64,000 bases of DNA from NCBI RefSeq assembly GCF_001039355.2, contig NW_019773648.1, forward strand, positions 1-64,000, given 5' to 3'. The notes beneath the pieces are model-generated. The model saw only the letters and a list, made by a program, of their open reading frames with translations, was not told the DNA's origin and ran no database searches. Positions 50,064-62,800 of this stretch are shown piece after piece. This DNA comes from Lingula anatina. Taxonomy: Eukaryota > Brachiopoda > Lingulata > Lingulida > Lingulidae. The position numbers and the translations under genes were made by a program. The number at the start of each line of letters is the position of its first letter. Position 1 is the stretch's first letter.

Positions 50064-53000
50064 ATTTAAATATTTTTATATATTATAATTTGTGAACATT
50101 TTGTACCCTACAAATGATACAGATTTTATATTACCTTTGACAGTCTTGACAAAGAACACCCCCGAAGGTAAGAAATGGCAGCCACTGCTATTACAATAGC
50201 ATAATCTTGGGAAAGAAGAGCCCTTAACAGATTTCATCTCTAAGCTGAAATCAAAGAGGGTACTCAAACATGTATAGAATAACAATACTAGCCTGGTTGA
50301 CACTGGCCATTCTATGGAATGAGTATGACTGGTAAATGTACTTTATAAAAAGAAGTATTTTGTGACAAATGGTTAGTGCTAGTGTAAAATATCATTTTTC
50401 TAACGCTTAGTGCTATAAAGAAAATCTAAAATCTATATTAAAAAAAAAAGGAAAATCTGAAAGGTAGATAATTGAAAGGGGATATGTAAACCTATTTGCA
50501 TGCCACAATATTATCCATACTTACCTATCAAAAAGTTCTGATATTTCTTCAAATCTATATATATCCTTCACTCTAACAGGTGCTAAGTCAGAACGACTGG
50601 GCTTAGAAAGTGCTTTCACAAATAACCTTAGCTTCTCTATCCTGTAATATAAAAGAATATTTGTTGTGAAACAGATGTAAAATTCTAAAACAATTAAAGG
50701 GATAGACATATGAGATTCAAAATTCCACAATAAATACATTGCAAACAACACAAATATAAGAAATTTCATTCCACCACCTAAACAGCAGTCATCACAATTA
50801 TTTTGAAATATGTGGTTGCTACTGCATCATGTGGACCTTCATAGACGACTTCCCTCCTTCATAATCTCTTAAGAGATTATTACAAAAAACATACTTTCTT
50901 TAAAAAAATGTAGGAATGGATTCATTAATCACTGATAAGTATTAGAACATTTTGTTCACCCCTGGAAAATCCATTTTATGGCACTTCACCTACCAAAATG
51001 AAGAGTTGTTATCCCTAAAGTAATTAACTGTCAAACACCAAATATGGCCAATTTCTTCCACAGAGGCATGTACTCATTTACCTCACATTAAAATGTTCCT
51101 GTCTGATGTCATCTCCACAAATAAACATGGCATCCAGGACATGAAATGTCATGAGTTTTCTTTGGCCTTTTCCCTAAACAGATGAAAATATCTCACTTGT
51201 AGAAGAGTGCATTTCCTTATTCTTTTTATTGAAGTGAATTAGTGACAAGATAAGATACTTAATGCATATTTGGCCAAACACAGGTGAGCATGCATGCACG
51301 AATGCAACACCAACACACACACCAAAATCAATATTTTTCTGAACATCCAATTGATCGGAGAAAATCATGTTTCAGGTGGTTAATGCGATTGTTATATATT
51401 CTACAGATAGGGGTTGGGAAGGGAGAGCAATTTGATACTTTTGTTTACAGTCTATATCAATGTGCATTTTATTTATGACCTTATATTGTTGCAGTTTCTT
51501 TATCAGAGGTCATGAAAGGAAAATGAGTGAAGTAAACTACAAGTACCTCTCCCTTTAACTCTTGAACCAGTTCTCCTTCTAGCAAAGTGTCTTTTGGAAG
51601 CTCTAGCTTGATTTCCTCAAGTTTTCTCCAGGGTGTTTCAGGCCGACCATCCCACTTGTAGATGTGTGCTCTCTTTCCAAACAATCACTAAATTAGTCTA
51701 TACTAATGTTGCATCATAGATGACAAGTAATTACAGTGTTAGCAGGCAACAAAGAGGACAAGATGATAAATAAATGTTTTTTATTCAAAATTAAAAAGCG
51801 TATATTTCAATTCTCTCACTGATTAATTTGCAACTGTTGTGATTAAAACCAAGTATAGACATAGTTTTAGTGTTTTGTTAAGACATGTCTATGAGATAAA
51901 ATACTATGGTGTACTTACTCCAAGACTCAACAGAAACAATCTCTGATTACCCCCTACAACATAGCACCTGTAGTCAAACACACTCTTCATACAGTTCAGC
52001 TTTGTCTGATCCAGTACAGCTGGAGTGTGTTTAAAGTAATCTGTATTCTCTCCCTGAAAACAACAGGTGCCACATAAGCTGTCATGCAAAATAGAATACT
52101 TTATTATGTAGCAGATATATTAGAACAGTGTTCTTTGAAATAGGCAGCATGGCTGATACACCTGCAAACATTAAAAGCAATGCAGAATCACATTAAAATG
52201 CTACCAATAAAAAAATTACAGTGATATTTGAAATGACCTGCATTTCTACCAAACAATACATCCCAGTAAATTTAAAGTGAAGCCAAAATTAGTTTGGCAA
52301 CTACAAGGTGCAAGTGTGGAAGGACAGACACAGAAAATGAATAATACTTTTTACAATAATCTATTTAAATCTAGGACCTATAGTAACTTTAAAGATTAAT
52401 TGATGTTATTTTGCATGCTTCAGCAGATTTTCATTTCTACTGTGACAGTCAAATTCATTAAGTACTCACTTTTATTAATTCTTTAAATTTTGTCTTGGCC
52501 TCCACTTTAGATGCTGCTGTTCTCACACTGTCTGGGATCTGAGTTAAAAATTTACACAGAATGATAGGTCAAGAAAATATTTAATACTTACAGAAGACAT
52601 GGCAGAAGGATAGTGTCTCCAAAGCATTTTTATTTTATAAAATATTTATATTCAAACTCATACTTATAAGCGGAGTATGCAAAAAACTGTAAAAAATTAT
52701 TTGAAAGAATTACATATATCACAGTTTAGCAATTTGAAAAAGTAAAAATGGTTGTTAGTGCATTACCTGCCATGTCTCTAAACATTCTGCCCTCATAAGT
52801 GATTGTCTCTCTTCATACAAATCACTGGAATGTTACAAAACATTTCAGTGTCTACAAACATTAAGAAACAGTAGTCTCTCAAAAAAAGAGAAGACAAAAC
52901 AATTTTTTTCTTCAGTTTGTCTCACAAAAATGTATTTATATGCTAACAAAAAAAAAATCATTTCTCTGACAGCTCTGAGATTTTCCTCTTAATACTGTCG

Positions 53001-56000
53001 TAACTATTATTATACCTGTAGTGTATCTGAGTTATAAATCATGACTTTTACAACATTTAACAGCAATTTAGCCAGTATCTAGTTGATTTTTTGTAATAAT
53101 CTTACGGATTTTTTGCAAAGGCTTGTATTTTGGCCAAGTTCAATGCCTGTTTTATTCCCAAGCTGAAAAGGAATAAACAAGTTTACTTTACAAAATAAAC
53201 ATATTGTTTATTCTTCAATAAAAAATTCACAGAAAACAATCAGCATATATATAAGTAATTACTAATTACTCAATAACGTAGTTATTATATACCGGTAATA
53301 TGCATAGAATATGATCTTATTTCTGGGAATCACTACTGACAAATGTCTACACCAAGCATAATATTGACTGATGATGAGATCAATGTTTTTTTACCAATAA
53401 GAGTAAAGAAAAGATACCATCAATCAGATGACAATTATGGCTTATGACAACCATGATGCAACTTTTGATGTTACCTTAGAGAGCACTGACATTCAGCCAG
53501 TATTATATTCCATAACAAAACAATTACTGACTCAAGTTTTTGATCAATATGTTGTTTAGAAGACCCTGGAAAAGTGACAGCATCCTGGGATGCACCTTTC
53601 AAATATTACTTTTGTGAGGTTTTCAAAACAGCACGTTTAACCCAGCCAAACTCATTAATGTCTTAATGTATGTGAAAATGCATAAGAATATACATCCATG
53701 ATTTAACATAATTTCATAACAATACACACAAGTGTGCATTCTGCTATGCAATGATTGACAAAATGAAAGTCCACTCACTTGTCATTTGATGTAATGATAT
53801 AATCCACAAACTTGTGATCACTTCTCATGACATTATCTGGGACCACCTCTATTATATCATTGTCACTGGTGCTTCCCATCTTTTCCAGGGCTAGGTTGAT
53901 GTGATACATGTAATCTGTCACTGCCTGAGCATCTTGACGCTTATATTTACATACAATGTACCTATACAGAGTAGCAAAGGTGAAGTTTAACACTGAAGTG
54001 TGTGAAAAAAAAACTGCTACAAAATATTTCATTGAATATCTTCACAAGTTAGGTAGATGATAATTTAAGTGATATATTATTAAAATGTAAACAAAAGTTG
54101 TTTTATTTACCTGACTTATTGTTAGATTTTGGTATCTGGTACCACATTCTTTAACAATGATTCAACTCTGAACAATATGAAACTTGTATGCGTGCCTTAC
54201 CTCTCTGAATTTGCAGGTCTACTTGTAACTGGTTTGAAAATGGCCACATGTTCAAAAGCCTTGTACATCAGGTAAACAAGCCCAACGCTGTATGCAGTGA
54301 AGATATCAAAAAGTTTGCAAACAAAATGTCCACCTAAATGTGAAAGACAGGTAATAGAAAAATTGTTTGGTAGACATTTACATAACCTCGTATGGGAAAC
54401 AAAAAATAGCAATATGATGCAAAATTAATGTTTTGCCATATGAAACTTAGCAAAGGAAATAAAGCTACCTTGCTACACATAGGCTACCAGTACTTACCAT
54501 CCCTCAGTAGCATAAGGGCAGCTAAAAATTGACACAGGTATAACCTTTTGGACAAAATTTCCTGGATATTTTCTTGACCTTCAACTGAAAATCCCTAGAA
54601 AAACAACTTGTTTATTCCTTTTCAGCTTGGGAATAAAACAGGCATTGAACTTGGCCAAAATACAAGCCTTTGCAAAAAATCCGTAAGATTATTACAAAAA
54701 ATCAACTAGATACTGGCTAAATTGCTGTTAAATGTTGTAACAAAAATTGCTAAAAATAACTTTCTCTTGAAATAAACAATTCGCTGAAATCTTAAAACAG
54801 GAATAATTACTTTTCTTTGTAAAAGATGCTTATAAAAGTAGTTGCAGTGAGGGAGAGGCTGTTGGTTTACATATTTGGTAAGGAAAATCCATTTGAGCCA
54901 GACAAAATTGAAATAATCACAGAAAATGTTTATCTTTGGTAAAATGTAAAACCACTTCTCAATTTTCTTTAGTACCATAAACTTGGCAGTAAAAAGTTTT
55001 AACAGACTCACACCATCAGCCATGACAAAATGGACTCCTTTATTGTTTGTGTTCTCCAAAACAAATTTTTGCAGAGAGATAAGGTTTTCTGGCCTATAAA
55101 TGTCCCCATCATCATTGACACCTGGAAATAAATATGAATAAAAATTAATAAAAATTCCTTGTACAGAATGAGACAACGAAATTAACCAATGTCAGCATTT
55201 TAATCTTTTAGATTAATAATATCCATTGTTTAACAATGCAGTGGTGAAGTATCAGTGACAATAATTAACTTTAAACAAGAAACACAAAATGTTAACTGTT
55301 CAGTACACAGGTTAGATTTTGCCTAAAACATTTTGTGAGAGAATATCTGACAGAGAAACAGTCTCATATGGGTTAGACCTTCACTTATAATATTTACCAT
55401 AGTAAGGTTCAAACATTTCACTGGGTGCAGCCAGGAAGTCCTCCAGCTTGAAATCACAGGGTCCTTTCAGTGTGAAACCAAAACCTTTAGCATGCCATTT
55501 TTTCCTCCACAGTATGTATTCACTGAAACCACCAGGACCAGCACAGACATCAGCAAAATATAGTAACTCATTTGGACCAACAACGCTTCTCTGGAATTGA
55601 AAGAAAATAGAATGCAAAAAAATAAATAAATAAATAAATAAAAATAATAATAATAAATAAAAATAGATGTATATAAAGACAATATCTTGAAACAAATGGT
55701 AAGTTAATAATCTAACACTTAACTTCCTAAACGGCAAGATCATGACCAATGGACCAACCAATTGTTTAACGTAATGATAAAACTTATAACAAATAACTTA
55801 CCCCTTCTCTGTCCTTTGGGTTGGTGAACATAAAATCTAGAACTGCGTCCATGTTGGCCATCTTAACAGCAGCCCTGTTATGACATTACGAAACCACTTA
55901 AAATGAATAAGTTATACAGGTCATCATTGTATATAATGATGTCATAGGCATGTGCCAAGAGATCAACAAATAATTATCAAACCTTGAAGATTACCAGTAA

Positions 56001-58954
56001 GGGTGAATGTAGAAGGCACACAATTTCAGTCTGTGTGTGCTATCTGTAACCAAAACAGCCTTAATAATAAAACCAATACAAAATACTAGAAATGCAGAAA
56101 ATCCCTGTAACTATATATATATATATATCAAGATTTACAACTATGACAAACAAATGTTTCAATGAAAAAAACTTAATTTTACAAACCTATTCAAGAATAT
56201 GGCTCCACGTATAGTCTCATATGGGTTAGACCTTGTCCTGGCTCTGCGCATCTCTTCTGGCTCTAGTATATCAAACATACTCTGTAAAATAAGAAAGAGC
56301 ACAAACTTAATTTAGTTTACATATAAAAATAGAAATTCAAGGACAAGTATTGTATAGGTTGTAATTTTGGGTTGAGTAATTCAGTGAATCTGTGAAATTC
56401 TAATGCAAAACTCTAAGTATTTCATATAACAGTATTTCATATAATCTATCAAATTTGAAAATATTTCCGTAGTTCAAAACATTTTTTTAACTTAATGAAT
56501 GTCAATCTATCACCATATTATTGTTTTTTAAAACCAGCTATATCTTTTCAAATATAATTTTGATTAAGTATATTATAATTTGCTCACCTTGCATTTCAGT
56601 ACATCTTGTAGGACTGATTCAGTACAAAATTGAGTTTCGTCATCAATTGTTAACTTTTTCTGAAAAAGCATATAAAAATTACTTGAAGGTCACATTGTTT
56701 TAAATTAACTAATGTTTGTCTGAAGGAGAATCACTCTTTTTTATAGTTATAATTAAGTATCTTTTCATTTTTCTGACTTTACTGCAGTTTCCAAGAAAAC
56801 TTTATGCATGAACCTCCTCAATCCCAAGTTATACTAGATTCCATTTCAAAGTGATAAATAGCAAAGAGTATGCAATATAATTGCTGATTTATATATTAAG
56901 ACCCCAAATGAAACTTTTGTGTTTATCTCATTTAAAAGAAAACCAATTGTAGCCTGACTGAATAGTAAGTGTTGACCAGTGAACATGTATGTTAAGAATA
57001 ATGCCATACATCACCTTTCCTTCTCTCATCCATGATTCCATTGTATCTATGGATGGGACTGGGTCTGTACATGAAGGCATCCACTCCACTGTTTCCTTTG
57101 CAGAGACCTTGAAAAATTGACATATGCTTTTCAATACTCAAAATAAGTTATCTATCTTCATTGTAAAACATATAGCTGTTACATTCAAAAAGATAAAATA
57201 TCAAAACCAAATTTACAGTCACCCAAAGATTTCATAATCTTATAGTATAAATCTTTACTGTCATACAGCAAAAAATGGGTATCTGACTTTATATTCAATG
57301 TACAAAAAATGTTGTATAATGTTTAACAGCACAAAAGCTAAGAGAAAAATATGTTAAATGTTATCTTACATCTTCCCAGCTCCATTCTACATCTGCAGGC
57401 TCAAATGCCCCAAGTTGCAATCCAAGACCTCGTCTTCCCCTTTGCTTTGATGCCTCAACAGGGTCTACTCTGCCCTGTTTATTTAATCCTAATCCACTGC
57501 CTTCTTTGTAACCCATTTTTGCCTATAGAAAGAGAAACCTATACCGATTATCTTCCAAATTGTTACAATTATGTACACCACAATAAACATAAAAAATAGA
57601 AATAGATAAAATAAAGGAAAGATACAGAACACATGTCAGTTCAATATTCCTAGCTGCAGAAGTCATTAGCATTCAACAATGACTCATTCAGTCTGTGAAA
57701 AAGTGAGTGTTGTATCCATCAATATACCTTTAAAAACTGGATCAGCACTAAATATCTTTATATAAAACTGTTGATTACCTAGTTAGAATTTAAAAAAGCA
57801 CATCATGCAGCCAATCTGTATACATGTACATTACCATCATTTTCTGTGCTTTGCTTGAGTATTCAGCACCCTTCTTTTTCTTTGTGGGTGGTTCAACTGC
57901 ATTTCCCTCTTCATTTGTTTCCACATGGAGCACTCTTTTCTTGGCTCCAAATCCTCCTTTTTTCCACCCTTCATCTATGGTCATCCCCCCACTATCTTCA
58001 TCAGAGTCATCTGAGATATAAAACAGCTCCAGTTAACTTACATGACTACTGTACACTTGAATGCTAATCCATATACTGGTATCTAGTACTTCAATTCCCA
58101 TCAACAGAGCCAGGTGTAAGGTGAGAATTTTAGCTGCTTGTCTACCAGTTAGATCACTGTGAAAACATACACATGTTCTTAAGGGGGAATGTCTGCAACA
58201 AACAGATTATTCTTGTGAGAGATTTGTCAGAAATTGTATCCTGCCCCTAAAACAAACTCTCAAATAATAATAATGTTGCTCAAGCAACTTATATTGGACT
58301 CAGTTCTGCACAGTAGGTTGTATCACTTTTTGACATACTTTGGGCATGCAGAAGTTTATGGTTTATTTTTCCCAGATGTTATATTTTATGGTGGCCTAAC
58401 TGGTAGACAAGAAGATGAACGTTATCTTACTCATGGCTCTGTCGACAGGAATTTACTGTGGTAAGAGTAAATAAGTTGAGGAGATGAGTGGTAAGTGAAA
58501 AATTTGAGAGCACTCGCATCATGTTGGATGCTCAGACTGGAAATTTTACACTATTTCAGGCTTTTGTTTGCATGCGTTTGCACAACATACATTGTCAATA
58601 TGAGTCCTAATGTAAAGTGTATAGACCCTATACAAATTATATACACACACAAAATATTTTAATATCTGACGTATGTCTTCCAAAACATTTACAAATGTCA
58701 ACAAGAAAAATACGAGATAAATCTTGGCAATTACAAAAAAGTTAATAATCAAAAAAGTGAAAGCAGCATTTGGATTTCGTTTGGATTTTGATACTAAATT
58801 CTGTAGACAATATGAGTATGATGGTGATAACCTTTGTGCGTAAAATAAAAAATCACAGGGCAAGGGTAAATTAAAAGTAACTTTTATCAACTTTTTTTCT
58901 AAATGTTTAAAGCACATTAGGCCTACCTGAAAGGTTACCTTGGCCGTGGAACAT
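49401..58954 (-). CDS. CMTR1: Cap-specific mRNA (nucleoside-2'-O-)-methyltransferase 1, 803 aa
   Basis: Exons: 58939-58954, 57835-58010, 57370-57522, 57015-57107, 56588-56659, 56187-56281, 55802-55874, 55398-55590, 55012-55121, 54498-54594, 54201-54333, 53779-53961, 53106-53162, 52767-52824, 52470-52538, 51919-52053, 51547-51672, 51082-51173, 50525-50641, 50135-50244, 49823-49931 and 49401-49545 (TAA), 2412 nt. Order: basic Lys-rich N-terminus, G-patch ([10 protein letters not shown]), Rossmann methyltransferase with SAM motif [14 protein letters not shown] (238-251), guanylyltransferase-like domain, and WW domain ([16 protein letters not shown]). D326 and K366 are spaced like human D364 and K404 of the K-D-K-E tetrad; K206 is the likely first Lys. 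The enzyme adds the 2'-O-methyl of cap 1 to pre-mRNA in the nucleus. The first coding exon is only 16 nt (MFHGQ); it was chosen because its phase fits exon 2. Human CMTR1 has 835 aa. Confidence 0.95.
50022..50062. repeat. ATT trinucleotide microsatellite
   Basis: A run of ATT units in the intron between CMTR1 exons 20 and 21. Confidence 0.9.
54605..54740 (+). repeat. Inverted 136-bp copy of CMTR1 exon 13 and its splice sites
   Basis: Plus-strand 54605-54740 equals the reverse complement of 53048-53183 over 136 bp with no difference I can see. The source holds exon 13 (53106-53162) plus its acceptor (ccttttcag) and donor (gtaagatt). The copy lies in the intron between exons 9 and 10 and runs antisense to the gene. 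In the primary transcript the two copies can pair, enclosing exons 10-12. Confidence 0.9.
55617..55664. repeat. AAAT/AAT microsatellite
   Basis: AAAT and AAT units in the intron upstream of CMTR1 exon 8 (55398-55590), just before its acceptor. Confidence 0.9.
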
Positions 58955-59809
58955 CGTGCCACTACTTTCTTTCTCACAGTCGCTCCAAAAGCGGATATGT
59001 GATCCATATAAACACCAGGGAATCTCGTTTCCTTTATGCGCATGCGTTATACTCGTCTTGCGATTTGTGTTTGCGTACGTGACGCATACGCCTCAGATGT
59101 TTCGTGCGGTGTAACGTGTTAAGTGTTACTGACAAGCGGCAAGTAAAGACTGTCTACAAGCTTTATATTGTGAGTATATTTGAAAATTGTGTATTTTGGA
59201 ATTGGAATGTTAAACTCTTTGCAGTTTTGCTTCATTTACCCATCAGATTAGCCATGAAAAAGTTATATTAAAAGTCTGCATTGTCACTTGTTAATTGGTA
59301 CCCTGTATTTGCGATTGTGATACCTTTCCCCTGCTTTTCGACGCTTTGGCAATCGTTGCCTTAGTTTTTGCATAGGAGTAGAGGTAAGACCTCAAAACAC
59401 CCTGCGTTAGGAACTCTCGTGGCTAGATGTCGCGTCACTTACAAATCAAATGGCGTGCGGAAGAGCTAACACTACAGAATCAATAGCTTAAATAAAAAAC
59501 AAAAAATATATCAAACTGGTTCACGAACCGATACAAAACGACTTTATTTGCTAATGACATGCTTCAGAGTTTCAGGGTACTCACAGACATGAAATAGCCC
59601 AGAATTTGGATATCCATAGCCTCGAGAGTTTGTAACACGGTTGTGAGGCCTTGGTAAGCAGCTTGTACATAAAGCCAAAAACTGAGGCAGTTGCAATGTA
59701 ATAGGTTTGCATAGCCAGAAGTTAAATTAATAGCCTTGAAGACATCTTATCTAGCGGTTCTTTTTTGTTTGGAGGGACGATAACAAATTTATCGTCTGTG
59801 CACCACGAA
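58955..59809. promoter_or_regulatory. Divergent promoter region of CMTR1 and the NAIF1-like gene
   Basis: The two start codons point apart, 855 bp from each other. The CMTR1-proximal part (59030-59110) is CpG-richer than the surroundings. Upstream minus-strand ATGs at 59043 and 59007 open a frame that overlaps the CMTR1 start in another phase; whether they are transcribed is unknown. Confidence 0.5.
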
Positions 59810-62800
59810 ATGAAGAAGAGCAGAGCAGAGCGATACAGCAACGCTGAAGTGGCAGTGTTGGTGGAAGAGGTCTCATGCAGACCTACGCTATTTAGTCCTT
59901 TCACCAATGCTGTGACTTCAAAGTCCAAACAAAGGGAATGGACTGAAGTTGCTGAAAAGTAAGTTCATGTAGAATGTTATTTTCTGAAGTAAATACTGTA
60001 ATTTGTGTATCAGGTTTTTATTTAAAGTGTCTTCAGTTCAGGATAGTTCATATTGGTATAGTGTATGTTATTGTATTTTGAAAGCACTTGTACCATTAAA
60101 TTACAATATGTTCATTACCTAGATTGCTTGACATGATTCTTATGCTTGTATAATATTATTATCATGATTGTTTTCCTCCTAGAGTTAACAGTGTTTCACA
60201 TATAAAAAGGAGTTTTCGCGATGTCAGGAAAAAATGGCATGACTTGACAAGTCGCACTAAACAGAAAGAGGCAAAACTGCGTGCGGCAATGTGCCAGAAA
60301 AGTGGTGTGAGGCCCAGTCGACTGACAGAGTGGGAGGAGAAGGTATTAATTTATTTTGTGATTGGTGAAAATAAATTTTTACATTAAGGCCATGGACAGG
60401 GTTAGACAAAATATCCTAAATTATCGTCTTTACATACATGCTTTGGATAATACATAAATCTGGAGTGTTCACTGACTAAATTCCTTTTCATTTACATAAA
60501 TGTCATCCTACCAATGACATATTTGAGAGTTTTTGGTAAAAAATCTCTTCTTTACCTGCATGAGCACCCATGAACATTGTTTTAATGCCAATTTAGTGAC
60601 ACCCACTGAATGTTTGAAAACCTTAGCTCAAATTTACTAGTAATCGTTAATAAGGCAAAATAAAGCCTTTTTTCAATGATGCATTGTAATTAGGGGATCA
60701 TAACTCCATAACAAAAAAATTATAAACCAAAATGACGGCACTGAATTGAAGCCTATACATATAGATATTGTCACCTATGCCAATTTATGTGATATAATGT
60801 TGTTTAAGTTAGGTCCCATACTGACTGCTATCTCACCTCATAAAATTGACGATAAAGGCTCATGTGCTTTTGCTTAGCAACAGGAAATACAAACGCTGAT
60901 ATTTTATATTTCGAAGGGATTTTTATTGTTTTTAATCAGCAAAATGGTAGATACATTATTGGATGGTTACATTCATAAAAACTCATTTTTGGTGTTTTGA
61001 TAACCATAAATCTAGTTTGTAATAGTATTTGTCATTTGCCTAATTTTCTCGTATTATTAAAAATTATCTTGTGACTTATGAGTTGTCACTAAATTGGCAT
61101 TAAAACAATGTTCATGGGTGCTCATGCAGGTAAAGAAGAGATTTTTTACCAAAAACTCCCAAATATGTCATTGGTAGGATGACATTTATGTAAATGAAAA
61201 GNTTATTGTTTTTAATCAGCAAAATGGTAGATACATTATTGGATGGTTACATTCATAAAAACTCATTTTTGGTGTTTTGATAACCATAAATCTAGTTTGT
61301 AATAGTATTTGTCATTTGCCTAATTTTCTCGTATTATTAAAAATTATCTTGTGACTTATGAGTTGGATAAATGAAAAGAATACTCAGAAATTATAGAAAC
61401 ATAACACATTTTTATATAACTTAAAATCTGCACATTGCTTGTTTGTAAATTGTAATATATACCTCGTTATAATGGATCTTTTCAAACCTGATTTGTTCTC
61501 ACCTCCCTGGGGAGAATATACACTCTGAATGCAGGGTCCCCTGGTAGTCTGTTGTAAAATTATTGAACCGAACACCAAGGGGTATGATACAATCAAAACC
61601 TTCTTCACCATATGACCAGGTCTTTCTCCATACTTCAACATCTTTACACTGAGTGCTTAAAGAGAAAACAGCAGATACCATTTTAAAAAATGGTCTTTAT
61701 TATGACCTGGCCATGGGGATTGAACCAATGGCTTCAAGCACTTAAGGCAAGCATTCTACCATTTGTGTCATCTTGTCCAGTTAATATTGTTGTAAATTCA
61801 ATTAGTTGAAGAACCTCAAGCTAAGTAAATAACAGTACATTGAATTATAATTTCAGGTCATTGAAGTAATTGGAAAGACTGCATTGAAGGGGATTACAAA
61901 ATTAGTAGGAAGTGACAGCTGGTCACCTGCAAGTAAGAAATTTAATTAATATATTTTGTGGTCTTATACAGGTCAACTAATATAATTACAGTGTATGAAT
62001 TTCATGTACAGTTTAGAATTGTGATAAATGCTATGGAAGAAATGTTACCAAGTTATTCAACATTTCAGTTGACTTAAAACAGTTGAATTTACTTGAAATG
62101 TCATAGAGCGCATTCAGAACAGATGATCCACCGACTAATTTAAATATAGCTGACCCCACTTAAAAGTGATGCTGCTAATTCCCTGATGGCCTCTCTGCCT
62201 CCACATGCACTGTCCCTGCAGGGGCCTAGCAATTAAACCTCAGAGATTTAATCCATTTAATGACATGTGAGGAGTTTGGGAGACCATCAGGGAATAAGCT
62301 GCATTGCTATTAAGTAGGTCAGCCATATTTAGTCCGTGGGTCTGTTAGTCTGCAGATCTACTTGTTCTGAATGTGCTCATATATTGTAATTTAGGTCAGG
62401 GTGGTCCCCCTTGTCTGCCTAGTGTCTGTTTAGCATCCAATGAACATCCTACATGCAGTTATGCAGGTAATAATAATATAGATATACTCTTTAAATTCAT
62501 GCTTTTCATATATATAAATCTATATATATTTATCGGTAACCATCCATTTCTAGCTGATTTATTATTATTATTATTATTTTTAATTTATCTTGTAGGATAC
62601 AAGAAGCAATTTTTTTCAATAATTATTTAATGGACTTTTCTTAGTAAGGGAAGAAATAACTTTTCCGTATATCAAATTGTTTAAATCTGTCTAGTTTAAT
62701 ATGTAATTTATGTTAACATGTTATTTGTATTTCATTTTAATTTAATGTGGTTGTAGTATGAACGTGATTAATAAGTTAATGTATTTGTACTTATCTAGAG

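Noticed and set aside
54706-55176. 156-aa minus-strand frame around CMTR1 exon 9
   Set aside because: Only the 37 codons of exon 9 (55012-55121) are CMTR1; the rest runs into intron past the gtgagt donor.
58546-59043. 165-aa minus-strand frame starting MRIKETRFPG as the CMTR1 N-terminus
   Set aside because: It is out of phase with CMTR1 exon 2 and reads through a good donor (AAG|gtaacc) into intron; the MFHGQ frame joins exon 2 correctly.
61702-61785. A tRNA gene on the minus strand
   Set aside because: The A- and B-box-like sequences are present but the arms do not form a full cloverleaf and a SINE body follows.
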